From Bryobacteraceae bacterium (lineage in GTDB: Bacteria > Acidobacteriota > Terriglobia > Bryobacterales > Bryobacteraceae), in contig JABAQT010000020.1 in NCBI GenBank assembly GCA_019187195.1, forward strand, positions 19,699 to 83,698: a DNA stretch of 64,000 nt. Direction: 5' to 3'. Position numbers and translations under genes: made by a program. The notes under the pieces are model-generated. The model saw only the letters and a program-made list of their open reading frames with translations. It was not told where the DNA came from and ran no database searches. Positions 34,977 to 42,950 of this stretch are shown one piece after another (the stretch's first letter is position 1; the number at the start of each line of letters is the position of its first letter).

Positions 34977-35771
34977 TTACCGGGACCGGCCGGACTGCCT
35001 CCGCGTCCTTCTCAACCCGGCCCACGCCAGGATCAGGGCCGTACCCGTCAGTAGAAATGTGCCCGGTTCGGGAATGAGCGGGTTCTCTCCCCTGAACTGC
35101 ACCAGCACATCCTGCACGCCACCCACGAGAGTCAGAGCGCCCACGTCCTGCATGTAGGGCCCGCCGGTTCCCGTAAGCGAATCCAGCCAGAGTTGAGCAA
35201 GATCCTGGACGCACGTGTACTGGCCCGGCGTGCATGCCCCGGAATCGGACCAGTTCCGGTACTGCACGTCCCCGGTGGACAGCGCATAGGTTCCAACCCC
35301 CTGCTGGTTCTCACGGACAATCTCCCAGATCGACACTTGCAGGGCCGCCGCGTGCAACTCGTCCACCGCTACCGAAAAATCCGGGTAGTAATCGTTCAAC
35401 AGTTCCCTTAGCAGGTTGGCCTTCGTCGCGCCCATGCCGCCGATGTTGGTGGCCGCGTCTTCGACCCTCGCCAGGTTGTAAGTATAGGTTTGGCCGGGAG
35501 ATAGAAATTCCCTCGGCTCGACGCAGAAGGTGTAGAACTGCGATGGAATCCCATTGGGGCCGCTAACCAGCGAAAAGTTGAATTGGCCGGGATCCTGCAG
35601 ATACCAGTTCGCTCCCCCATCCACCGTGCGCTCAACCGTGATGCTCGGAGAGTAGGGGGCGTTGAACAGGACGGTCACCGTGGCGGTGAACGCCGGTGCG
35701 GCGGAGAGAAGAAGGGGGAGAAGCACCCCCCTGCCTAACCTCCACCTACGTGACAGTAGATGGTTCGGCAT
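34977..35771 (-). CDS. PEP-CTERM sorting-signal protein
   Basis: A 264-residue secreted protein with a signal peptide (ending SAAPAFTA) and a C-terminal PEP-CTERM tripartite tail. IPEPGTF is followed by a hydrophobic helix (LLTGTALILAWAGL) and then RRTRRQSGRSR. Such proteins are cut and anchored by an exosortase and often associate with exopolysaccharide. The body contains YTFCVEPREFLSPGQTYTYNL and several Asp/Gly-rich strands, and one possible disulfide pair in CTPGQYTCVQDL. No exosortase gene is present in the window. It reads divergently from the esterase at 35935 across an AT-rich 163-base gap. Confidence 0.88.
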   Translation of the reverse strand: MPNHLLSRRWRLGRGVLLPLLLSAAPAFTATVTVLFNAPYSPSITVERTVDGGANWYLQDPGQFNFSLVSGPNGIPSQFYTFCVEPREFLSPGQTYTYNLARVEDAATNIGGMGATKANLLRELLNDYYPDFSVAVDELHAAALQVSIWEIVRENQQGVGTYALSTGDVQYRNWSDSGACTPGQYTCVQDLAQLWLDSLTGTGGPYMQDVGALTLVGGVQDVLVQFRGENPLIPEPGTFLLTGTALILAWAGLRRTRRQSGRSR

Positions 35772-35934
35772 CGGTTTTCACTTAGAAGAATAGAAGAAGT
35801 ATTGCTATGTAAGAATAGATCGGTAGTTCGAAAGAAATCTTAATACCCCGAAACATAATAGGCTTAGTACGTTTGATCGATGGTACCACTTTCCCGGCTT
35901 GCAAACCACCGCTCCCCTCAATAATGATGGACCC
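35772..35934. promoter_or_regulatory. AT-rich divergent promoter region with a 9-bp direct repeat
   Basis: AAGAATAGA occurs at 35786-35794 and 35811-35819, 25 bases apart. On the minus strand each copy supplies a TATTCT-like box for the PEP-CTERM gene. On the plus strand TTGCAA (35899-35904), 17 bases and TAATGA (35922-35927) lie seven bases before ATG 35935. This stretch is notably more AT-rich than its surroundings. Confidence 0.4.
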
Positions 35935-37074
35935 ATGACCCCGAATATGCTTGGCGCATACGGCGATTGGGCCGCGCACGCCGCCGCCGACCCCCCTCGC
36001 CTCTCCTTCCGGCAGCCGATGTTCACCAACGTGGATTCCTGGCGCCCCGTCGCCCGCGCGCGTTACCGCGAGGCGCTGCTGGGGCCGGGCGGAGCCGCCA
36101 CGCCGGTCCCCTCCATTCAGCACCACATCGAATTCGATGGCTTGTCCATCGAACACATGCGGTGGCAGCTTCCCTATGGCCCCCCCACGGAGGCCCTGGT
36201 GCTGAAGCCCGCCGGAGCTACCGGCAGGTTGCCGGGCGTCGTCGCGCTGCACGACCATGGCGGGAACAAGTACTTCGGGCTGCGCAAGATCACCCGCATC
36301 TCGAAGGATCAGCATCCCTTGATGGTGAAGCACCAGGAGCATTACTACGGCGGCGCGGCATGGGCGAACGAACTGGCCAGGCGCGGATACGTCGTTCTGG
36401 TTCACGACACCTTCGCGTTTGGAAGCCGCAGGATGCGCCTGGCGGATCTTCCCGCCAACATCCGCAACAACATGGTCGAGACGAATCCGGAAGACGAAGC
36501 CGAAATCCAGCGCTACAACCAGTTCGCCGGGGGGCACGAGCACCTGATCGCCAAGAGCCTCTTCTGCGCCGGCATGACCTGGCCGGGCGTGTTCGTGTTC
36601 GATGACCGGCGGGCTCTCGACTACCTGGCGTCGCGGCCCGACGTGGACGCGACGCGGCTTGGTTGCGGCGGTCTTTCCGGAGGCGGGTTGCGCACGGTGA
36701 TGCTCACCGGCGCGGACGAGCGCATCCGCTGTTCCTGCTGCGTGGGAATGATGACAACGTGGCGGGACTACCTGTTGAACAAGTGCTACACGCACACCTG
36801 GATGGTCTACATCCCCGGTCTGCCGCGGGATCTCGACTATCCGGAGATTCTCGGCCTCGGAGCGCCGAACCCCGTCCTTGTGCTCAACAACAGGCAGGAT
36901 CAGTTGTTCACCATGCCTGAAATGCGGAGGGCGGACGAGATCCTGACCGCCGTCTACCGGAAGGCCGGGGCAGCGGACCGCTACCGGGCCAGTTTCCACG
37001 ACGGACCGCACAAGTTCGACCTCGAGATGCAGAAGGAAGCCTTCGCGTGGTTTGATAAGTGGTTGAAGGGCTGA
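35935..37074 (+). CDS. Alpha/beta hydrolase of acetyl-xylan-esterase type
   Basis: A 379-residue protein from ATG 35935; TTG 35899 is in frame but lies within the probable -35. The hydrolase core has PGVVALHDHGGNKYFG (oxyanion side), YVVLVHDTFAFGSRR, the nucleophile elbow LGCGGLSGGGLRTVM, an acid in VLVLNNRQDQLF and His in SFHDGPHKFDLEMQKEAFAWFDKWL. There is no signal peptide, in contrast to the secreted esterases elsewhere in the window. It is followed after 19 bases by the SelA-like gene with a strong ribosome site, so the two form an operon. Confidence 0.82.
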   Translation: MTPNMLGAYGDWAAHAAADPPRLSFRQPMFTNVDSWRPVARARYREALLGPGGAATPVPSIQHHIEFDGLSIEHMRWQLPYGPPTEALVLKPAGATGRLPGVVALHDHGGNKYFGLRKITRISKDQHPLMVKHQEHYYGGAAWANELARRGYVVLVHDTFAFGSRRMRLADLPANIRNNMVETNPEDEAEIQRYNQFAGGHEHLIAKSLFCAGMTWPGVFVFDDRRALDYLASRPDVDATRLGCGGLSGGGLRTVMLTGADERIRCSCCVGMMTTWRDYLLNKCYTHTWMVYIPGLPRDLDYPEILGLGAPNPVLVLNNRQDQLFTMPEMRRADEILTAVYRKAGAADRYRASFHDGPHKFDLEMQKEAFAWFDKWLKG

Positions 37075-37093
37075 AAGGATAGGAGGTTTTCAC

Positions 37094-38728
37094 GTGATCC
37101 ACTCCGTAAAGAGCGCTTTCCACAAATACCTGGGCGGGCTGAACCGCCGGGAAATGATTCAACGGGCCGGCTGGCTCGCCGCTATTCCCGGACTGATGAA
37201 GGGCAGGGAGGCGCTGGCCGCGCCCGCCGCCACGGTGGGCAACCTCCATGTCAGCCCGGATCAGATCTATCAGTCGATCGGTGTCCGGCCGGTAATCAAC
37301 TGCCGGGGCACGCTCACCATCGTGGGCGGATCACTCGAGCTTCCCGAAGTCCGCGCGGCCAAGGAAGCGGCGGCGCATCACTTCGTGCAACTCGACGAAT
37401 TGGCGGAGGCCATTGGGAGCCGCCTGGCGGAGTTGACCGGAGCCGAGTGGGGCATGGTCAGTTCCGGCTGCGCCGCCGGTCTGGCGCATGCCACCACGGC
37501 CTGCGTCACGGGCGGCAACCCGGATCTCCACGTCCGTGTTCCCGATCTGACGGGATTCGCGAAAGATGAAGTGGTCATCCCGAAGCATTCGCGCAACGTG
37601 TACGACCAGGCCGTGCGCTCGGTGGGCGTGCGGATCATCGAAGCGGGCGACGCCGCGGAGTACGAGGCCGCGCTCGGCCCGAAAGCCGCCATGGTGTACG
37701 TCTTCGCCGGCCCGCGGGCCGAAACCGGATCCCTCCCCTACGATGCGATTTACAGCATCGCGAAAAAGAAGAACGTGCCGGTGCTGGTGGACGCCGCCGC
37801 CGAGATGCTGACGGTCCCCAACGTTCATCTGCGCCGTGGCGCGACGCTGGTCGGCTACAGCGGCGGCAAGTGCATCCGCGGTCCGCAGTGCGCCGGCTTG
37901 CTGCTTGGCCGGAAGGATCTGGTGCGGGCGGCGTGGATGTCGAGCGCCCCGCATCATGGCCACGGCCGCACCATGAAGGTAGGCAAGGAAGAGGCCATCG
38001 GCATGCTCGCCGCCATCGAGATGTGGATGAAGCGCGACCACAAGGCTGAAATGGAGATGTGGATGTCGTGGATGAGGAACATCGGCGCCCGGGCCGAAAA
38101 AGTGCCCGGCGTGAAGTCGAGCATCCGCGAGCCGCGCGGCCTGTCCAACCACAGCCCGAACCTCAGCATCAGTTGGGATGCCGATAAACTGGGGATCACC
38201 GGCGAAGAAGTGGCGCGCATCCTCTACGAGGGCGAACCGCGCATCGCGCTCAACGGCGGAGGCGGCAGGAGGCGCGGCGGGGAGTCTGCCGAAACCGGCA
38301 TCTTTATCACGGCCTATATGATGTCGCCCGGCGAGGACAAAATCGTCGGCGACCGGATTCACGAGGTGCTCTCGGCTCATCGCGCTCCGAAGAAAAAAGA
38401 GGCTCCCGCCGCCCCTGCCGGGAATCTCAGCGGAAAGTGGGAAGTCCACATCCAGTTCGCCGCCGGCGCTTCCCAACATATCCTTCACGTGCAGCAGGAG
38501 GGCAACCGCCTCGTGGGAACCCACCAGGGCGACTTCGTCTCGCGCGACCTCTTCGGAACCATCGAGGGAGCCGACGTGCGAATCGCCAGTTTTGTATCGG
38601 AGGCGCACGGAGCGGCGCTGTCCTACCGCTTTACCGGCAAACTCGACGGCGGCGCCATGTCCGGAACGCTCGACATGGGCGAATATCTGACGGCGTCGTG
38701 GACGGCCAAACGGCACCTGTTCGCCTGA
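37094..38728 (+). CDS. SelA-fold PLP enzyme with a Tat-like leader and a C-terminal beta domain
   Basis: A 544-residue protein. Its GTG start at 37094 is fixed by a perfect AGGAGG (37081-37086) seven bases before. The leader reads LNRREMIQRAGWLAAIPG, a twin-arginine-like signal. The main part (about 60-440) is a SelA/D-glucosaminate-6-phosphate-ammonia-lyase-like PLP fold: VRPVINCRGTLTIVGG, EWGMVSSGCAAGLAHAT, VPVLVDAAAEML and the likely PLP lysine in YSGGKCIRGPQ. After a Pro/Ala/Lys linker a domain of about 115 residues starts at GNLSGKWEVHIQF and resembles small beta-rich lipid- or ligand-binding modules. Export of a PLP enzyme would need Tat. The function is unknown. Confidence 0.8.
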   Translation: MIHSVKSAFHKYLGGLNRREMIQRAGWLAAIPGLMKGREALAAPAATVGNLHVSPDQIYQSIGVRPVINCRGTLTIVGGSLELPEVRAAKEAAAHHFVQLDELAEAIGSRLAELTGAEWGMVSSGCAAGLAHATTACVTGGNPDLHVRVPDLTGFAKDEVVIPKHSRNVYDQAVRSVGVRIIEAGDAAEYEAALGPKAAMVYVFAGPRAETGSLPYDAIYSIAKKKNVPVLVDAAAEMLTVPNVHLRRGATLVGYSGGKCIRGPQCAGLLLGRKDLVRAAWMSSAPHHGHGRTMKVGKEEAIGMLAAIEMWMKRDHKAEMEMWMSWMRNIGARAEKVPGVKSSIREPRGLSNHSPNLSISWDADKLGITGEEVARILYEGEPRIALNGGGGRRRGGESAETGIFITAYMMSPGEDKIVGDRIHEVLSAHRAPKKKEAPAAPAGNLSGKWEVHIQFAAGASQHILHVQQEGNRLVGTHQGDFVSRDLFGTIEGADVRIASFVSEAHGAALSYRFTGKLDGGAMSGTLDMGEYLTASWTAKRHLFA

Positions 38729-38747
38729 ACGGAAGAGTCGAAAAACT

Positions 38748-39914
38748 TCAGTATTTAGGGACCGAAGGGTCCACTTTGTCGCTCCAGGCGAGAATGCCGC
38801 CCGCCATGTTGCGTACGCTGCGGAAGCCCGCTTCACGGAGCACTACGCATGCCTTGGCGCTCCGCACGCCGCTGCGGCAATGAATGATGTATTCGGCGGC
38901 GGGATCCAGTTCTCCCACGCGCTTGGGCAGTTCCCCCAGAGGAATCAGCCTCGCCTTCGGGATGCGGCAGATCTGGTATTCGTGAGGCTCGCGCACGTCG
39001 ATCAGTACGAAATCATGGTTGCGGTCGAGCAGTTCCTTCAAGCCCACGGCGTCAATCTCTCCGCCCGCCGCGACAGGCTCCGGTTGAGCGGGCTGCTTCG
39101 GAACGCCGCAGAACTGGTGGTAGTCGATCAGTTCGCGGATGGTGCGGTTGGGCCCGCAGATGGGGCAATCGGGGCTCTTGCGCAGCTTCATCTCGCGAAC
39201 CTTCATGTTCATCGCGTCGTACAGCATCAGCCTGCCAACGAGCGTCTCTCCCTTCCCGAGAATCAGCTTCACCGTTTCCGTGGCCTGCACGATGCCGATC
39301 ATCCCCGGCAGAATGCCGAGCACGCCGCCTTCGGCGCAGCTTGGAACCAGGCCCGGAGGAGGCGGTTCCGGATAAAGACAGCGGTAACAGGGACCATCCT
39401 TGGTGGCGAACACCGAAGCCTGCCCCTCGAAACGGTAGATCGAGCCGTACACGTTCGGGATGCCGAGCAGCACGCAGGCATCGTTTACCAGGTAGCGGGT
39501 GGGGAAATTGTCCGTTCCGTCCACCACCACGTCATAATCCTTCATGATCTCCAGCGCGTTCTCGCTCGACAGCGCCACCTCGTGACGCACGATGTTCACG
39601 TTCGGATTGATGTCGATCATCGTCTCCGCCGCCGAATCGAGCTTCTTGCGTCCGATATCCTTGGTGCCATGGATGATCTGCCGCTGCAGGTTGGTGCGGT
39701 CGACAACGTCGAAATCCACCATTCCGATGGTCCCCACGCCCGCCGCCGCCAGGTACATGCCGAGCGGCGCCCCCAGTCCGCCCGCCCCAATGCACAGCAC
39801 GCGCGCCGCCTTCAGCTTCAACTGCCCGTCCATCCCCACTTCGGGCAGAATCAGGTGCCGGCTGTAGCGCAGCACCTCTTCATTCGAAAGCGCAACCGGT
39901 ACCGCCGTTGCCAT
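38748..39914 (-). CDS. moeZ: MoeZ-like adenylyltransferase/sulfurtransferase (ThiF fused to rhodanese)
   Basis: A 388-residue protein starting at ATG 39914, overlapping the stop of cysO by one base. The N-terminal ThiF/MoeB domain has VLCIGAGGLGAPLGMYLAAAGVG, the nucleotide site MVDFDVVDRTNLQRQ and zinc cysteines in CYRCLYP and CPICG. The C-terminal rhodanese domain has the active loop IIHCRSGVRSAKA. Such proteins adenylate the C-terminus of a small sulfur-carrier protein and then convert it to a thiocarboxylate. Here the carrier is the next gene upstream, which is the CysO route to cysteine. Confidence 0.9.
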   Translation of the reverse strand: MATAVPVALSNEEVLRYSRHLILPEVGMDGQLKLKAARVLCIGAGGLGAPLGMYLAAAGVGTIGMVDFDVVDRTNLQRQIIHGTKDIGRKKLDSAAETMIDINPNVNIVRHEVALSSENALEIMKDYDVVVDGTDNFPTRYLVNDACVLLGIPNVYGSIYRFEGQASVFATKDGPCYRCLYPEPPPPGLVPSCAEGGVLGILPGMIGIVQATETVKLILGKGETLVGRLMLYDAMNMKVREMKLRKSPDCPICGPNRTIRELIDYHQFCGVPKQPAQPEPVAAGGEIDAVGLKELLDRNHDFVLIDVREPHEYQICRIPKARLIPLGELPKRVGELDPAAEYIIHCRSGVRSAKACVVLREAGFRSVRNMAGGILAWSDKVDPSVPKY

Positions 39915-40189
39915 TAACGCCCTCCCGCTATCGATGGAACGATCGAGATGGTATCCCGGTCGCCCGCCGCGGTCGCCGTCTTGTCCAGGTAGCGGATATC
40001 CTCGTCGTTCAGGTACACGTTCACGAAACTGCGCAGCTTTCCCTCGTCGTTGAAGAGATTCTTGCGTAGGTCGCCGAAATCGGTGGTGAGCTTTTCCAGG
40101 CACTCGCCTACGGTCGCGCCCGCGATCTCAACGGCGTCCTGTCCGTTCACGAAATGACGCAATGGAGTGGGTATGAGAATCTTTGCCAT
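39914..40189 (-). CDS. cysO: CysO-like sulfur carrier protein (MoaD/ThiS fold) ending Gly-Gly-Arg
   Basis: A 91-residue ubiquitin-fold protein with the MoaD/ThiS pattern, strands ILIPTPLRHFVNG and a loop DEGKLRSFVNVYLNDEDIRYLD, and DTISIVPSIAGGR at the C-terminus. The expected diglycine is at 89-90, but an Arg follows it before TAA, read directly from the bases at 39917-39925. Canonical carriers end with Gly-Gly. The protein should therefore need trimming before MoeZ can adenylate it. It overlaps the moeZ start by one base and lies 14 bases after mec. Confidence 0.88.
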   Translation of the reverse strand: MAKILIPTPLRHFVNGQDAVEIAGATVGECLEKLTTDFGDLRKNLFNDEGKLRSFVNVYLNDEDIRYLDKTATAAGDRDTISIVPSIAGGR

Positions 40190-40203
40190 GTAATCTAAAC
40201 CTG

Positions 40204-40626
40204 TTAAATCGAATATTCTAACTGTTCTTTCTCCGCCGCGGTCTGGTCGAAGTTCGGCAGAAAACTGTTCGCGTGGTCGAATTCGCCCTTCTTCACGGAG
40301 AGCACGACGAAGGAGTACCAGGGACACGAGTTCTCGAGGTCGCGCCGCGAAAAATAGGCATCGCAATCAGGATGCGAGTGAAAGATGCCGAGAACACTCA
40401 ACCCGCGCGCCCGCGCCTCCTTCTCCACCTGAAGCTGTTCGCTCGGGTCGAGAACATAGGTATCCTCCTGCGCGCCTTCAAACGCGTTGCGCATGGGCCG
40501 CGCGACGCTGACCCGCCGCGCTCCGTCCTTTTCCACGCCCAGCATCGCTCCGCAGCACTCGCGTGGATAGGCGGCGCGCGCATGCGCCACCATTACCTCC
40601 CAGGCCTCTTTTTCGATTTGGATCAT
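40204..40626 (-). CDS. mec: JAMM-type metalloprotease of the Mec+/CysO family
   Basis: A 140-residue Mov34/MPN protein with a full JAMM site: Glu23 in YPRECCGAM, and H83-S-H85-P with Ser93 and Asp96 in HSHPDCDAYFSRRD. In Mycobacterium tuberculosis, Mec cuts cysteine off the CysO-cysteine adduct. This one may also remove the extra Arg from its CysO. The start is ATG 40626; an upstream frame to 40695 lacks a ribosome site. It lies between cysM and cysO, with a 14-base gap on each side. No signal peptide is present, so it acts in the cytoplasm. Confidence 0.9.
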   Translation of the reverse strand: MIQIEKEAWEVMVAHARAAYPRECCGAMLGVEKDGARRVSVARPMRNAFEGAQEDTYVLDPSEQLQVEKEARARGLSVLGIFHSHPDCDAYFSRRDLENSCPWYSFVVLSVKKGEFDHANSFLPNFDQTAAEKEQLEYSI

Positions 40627-40640
40627 CTTGTAGTGTAGCG

Positions 40641-41597
40641 CTAGTCTTCCTGCTCCCAGAATGGCTCGCTCAGATACTTCGCCGCGCCGTCGCAAAGCAC
40701 CGTCACAATCACGCCCTTCTGCCCCTTCCCCGCCAGTTCTTCGCCGATCTTGCGCGCCGCCACCACGTTCCCGCCCGCCGAGATGCCCACCAGCAGGCCC
40801 TCTTCGCGCGCCAGGCGCCTCACCATCGCATACGCGTCTTCCGTATCGAGCCAGATGTTATCGTCGGCGAGGTCTTTGTCGTAAATGGCCGGGACAATCG
40901 CCGTGGGCATGTGCTTCAGTCCTTCCAGGCCATGAAAGCCCGACGATGGCTGGGCGGAAATGCAGCGCACGCCCGGCACGTCGCGCTTCAGCCGCCGCGT
41001 CGTGCCGACGAACGTTCCGCTCGTCCCCATGGAGGTGACAAAGTGCGTGATGCGCCCTTCCGTCTGGTGGATCAACTCCGGTCCCGTAGTCTCAAAGTGC
41101 GCCTTCCAGTTGGCCGGATTGCTGTACTGGTCCGGATAAAAATAGATGTCCGGGTCGGTTTCGTAGATCTCATGGCACCTGCGAATGGCGCCATCCGATC
41201 CTTCGGCCGGATCCGTAAGTACAATGTCCGCCCCGAATGCTTTCAGAATCTTCTTGCGCTCCTCGGACGCGTTCTTCGGCAGGCAGAGCTTGACCCGGTA
41301 GCCCTTGGCCGAGCAGATCATCGCATAGGCGATGCCCGTGTTCCCACTGGTGGAATCGAGCAGAATCCGGTCGCGCGTCAGCCTCCCCGTGCGCTCCCCA
41401 TCCACAATCATGTTGAGCGCGGGGCGGTCCTTTACCGAACCGCCGGGATTGAGGAACTCGGCCTTTCCATAGATCTCCACCCCCGGCAATCCGGCGGCGA
41501 TCCGCTCCAACCTGATGAGCGGGGTATTGCCGATGGCGGAGAGCAGGGAAGTGGCGTGTGTGCTCCAGAAATTCGGTGCGGTGATCGGGAGTGCCAT
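40641..41597 (-). CDS. cysM: CysM-type cysteine synthase (O-phosphoserine/CysO dependent)
   Basis: A 318-residue fold-type II PLP enzyme. The PLP lysine is Lys56 in NPGGSVKDRPA. STSGNTG near residue 82 binds substrate, and GTSGTFVGTTRRLK and SAGGN bind phosphate. The neighbouring cysO, mec and moeZ argue that it uses a CysO thiocarboxylate as sulfur donor, as CysM does in Mycobacterium tuberculosis, not free sulfide. In that pathway O-phosphoserine is the acceptor. TATAGT on the minus strand at 41614-41609 lies 11 bases before ATG 41597. It heads the four-gene operon. Confidence 0.9.
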   Translation of the reverse strand: MALPITAPNFWSTHATSLLSAIGNTPLIRLERIAAGLPGVEIYGKAEFLNPGGSVKDRPALNMIVDGERTGRLTRDRILLDSTSGNTGIAYAMICSAKGYRVKLCLPKNASEERKKILKAFGADIVLTDPAEGSDGAIRRCHEIYETDPDIYFYPDQYSNPANWKAHFETTGPELIHQTEGRITHFVTSMGTSGTFVGTTRRLKRDVPGVRCISAQPSSGFHGLEGLKHMPTAIVPAIYDKDLADDNIWLDTEDAYAMVRRLAREEGLLVGISAGGNVVAARKIGEELAGKGQKGVIVTVLCDGAAKYLSEPFWEQED

Positions 41598-41608
41598 TGC
41601 CTCTTATA

Positions 41609-41614
41609 ACTATA
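41609..41614 (-). promoter_or_regulatory. -10 box TATAGT for the cysM-mec-cysO-moeZ operon
   Basis: TATAGT on the minus strand (41614-41609) leaves 11 bases before ATG 41597, in an AT-rich tract. A second candidate, TATTAT at 41635-41630, lies further up. Both sit in the 102-base gap that divides this operon from the divergent methyltransferase gene. Confidence 0.4.
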
Positions 41615-41684
41615 ATGCCTCTTCCCACCATAATACCGCAATCTTGAGCAAGATTAGGGAGATTGCCCCCCCTCCCTCCTTCGC

Positions 41685-41690
41685 TACCAT
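41685..41690 (+). promoter_or_regulatory. -10 box TACCAT ahead of a GTG-start gene
   Basis: TACCAT at 41685-41690 leaves nine bases before GTG 41700. This predicts a transcript starting only a few bases before the start codon. No Shine-Dalgarno stronger than GAAAGAAA is present. Confidence 0.35.
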
Positions 41691-41699
41691 CGAAAGAAA

Positions 41700-42950
41700 G
41701 TGCCCCTGCCCTCCGTATCGAACTTACACCGGAATCCCGGACCCGCCCTCGCCGCTCATTGGAAAGCCTGTGGCATCGACCGCGCCTTCCTCCGCCGCAT
41801 GACCGGACATTCGGACAACCTTCGCCACCCGCTCACGCCGGTCCGCGAAGCACAGCTCCGCGATGACCCGTCGGCCGTTCTGCTGCGCCTGTTCTTTTGC
41901 GCCGCGCCCACCCCGGCGCCTGAGGCCGAAGCCGCGCTCGGAGCCGGACTGCTGCGCGCCGCGCTCGAGTGCGGGCTCCTGCTGTCTGACGGCGGCCAGC
42001 TCACCGCGCCATTTCACCTCCGGCTTGTACGCGGACTCTATTTGTTCAGCGACTACCTGAACGGACACTCGGAAGCCGTCATGGGAGCGGGTGAAACCAC
42101 CGCCATCCTCTACCAGGCCGGGTGTCCCGTCCTCCCTGTCCAACGCGCGCTCGATCTCGGTTGCGGCGCGGGAACCCTGGCGCTTCTGCTGGCGGGCGCG
42201 GCTGCCCATGTGGTGGGAACCGACATCAACCCGCGCGCGGTCTCGCTCGCCAGGCTCAACGCTTCGGTGAACGGCATCGGCAATGTGGAATTCCGCCACG
42301 GGGACGGTTTTGCCCCCGTGCGCGGCGAGCGGTTCGACGTCATCCTTTCGCAGCCGCCCTACTACCCCGATCCCCAGGGGGCCCACGCTGAAACCTACCT
42401 CCATGGCGGCGCCCGAGGTGACGAACTCGCCTGGCGTCTCACCATGGAAACCCCGTCCTACCTTACGCCCACCGGCAAGGCGGTCATCTTCGCGTCCTGG
42501 ACCAGTGGACGCCCGCCTATCCACGCGCCGGACCGCAAGGTGTTGGAACTCAGCGCCAACCGCCTCGAGTTGCATGGAACGCGCCAGGGAATCACCGTTC
42601 TCGCGCATGCCGCCGGCGGCGAAGCCTGGCACGCTGGACGCGAGGTGCCGGCCGACCGCTGGGGAGCCGTCACCCGATCCGCCATCGAGGAGATCTTCGC
42701 CATCGAGGACTACCTCTCGCGGCCATCCCCCACGATGAGGTTCGATGTGCCGCCAGGCCTGACCCTATTGCCGGAAGGCTCGGACATCATAGCCCAGGGA
42801 GGTCCCCGGTCATGGGTGGGAACGGTGCCGGTCGACGAGGCCATTCGCGCTGTCCTGGAATCGCCTGATGCCGGCCACCCTCCGCACGCCATTCGTGCCG
42901 CCCTGCGGCGGGGGCTGCTTACGCTCAGGGATGTCCCAACTCCGCCATGA
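41700..42950 (+). CDS. Class I SAM-dependent methyltransferase (HemK/RsmC-like)
   Basis: A 416-residue protein starting at GTG 41700. An N-terminal domain of about 140 residues precedes the SAM domain. The SAM part has ALDLGCGAGTLALLLAGAAAHVVGTDINPRAVSLARLN, then FRHGDGFAPV and the catalytic SQPPYYPD (NPPY-type motif IV). This motif occurs in enzymes that methylate Gln, Asn or exocyclic amines, such as PrmC/HemK and RsmC. The exact target is unknown. The last 26 bases overlap, on the other strand, the end of the ferredoxin-like membrane gene. Confidence 0.8.
   Translation: MPLPSVSNLHRNPGPALAAHWKACGIDRAFLRRMTGHSDNLRHPLTPVREAQLRDDPSAVLLRLFFCAAPTPAPEAEAALGAGLLRAALECGLLLSDGGQLTAPFHLRLVRGLYLFSDYLNGHSEAVMGAGETTAILYQAGCPVLPVQRALDLGCGAGTLALLLAGAAAHVVGTDINPRAVSLARLNASVNGIGNVEFRHGDGFAPVRGERFDVILSQPPYYPDPQGAHAETYLHGGARGDELAWRLTMETPSYLTPTGKAVIFASWTSGRPPIHAPDRKVLELSANRLELHGTRQGITVLAHAAGGEAWHAGREVPADRWGAVTRSAIEEIFAIEDYLSRPSPTMRFDVPPGLTLLPEGSDIIAQGGPRSWVGTVPVDEAIRAVLESPDAGHPPHAIRAALRRGLLTLRDVPTPP

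Noticed and set aside
35899..35934. TTG 35899 as start of the esterase
   Set aside because: It lies inside the likely -35 hexamer, and ATG 35935 gives a normal N-terminus.
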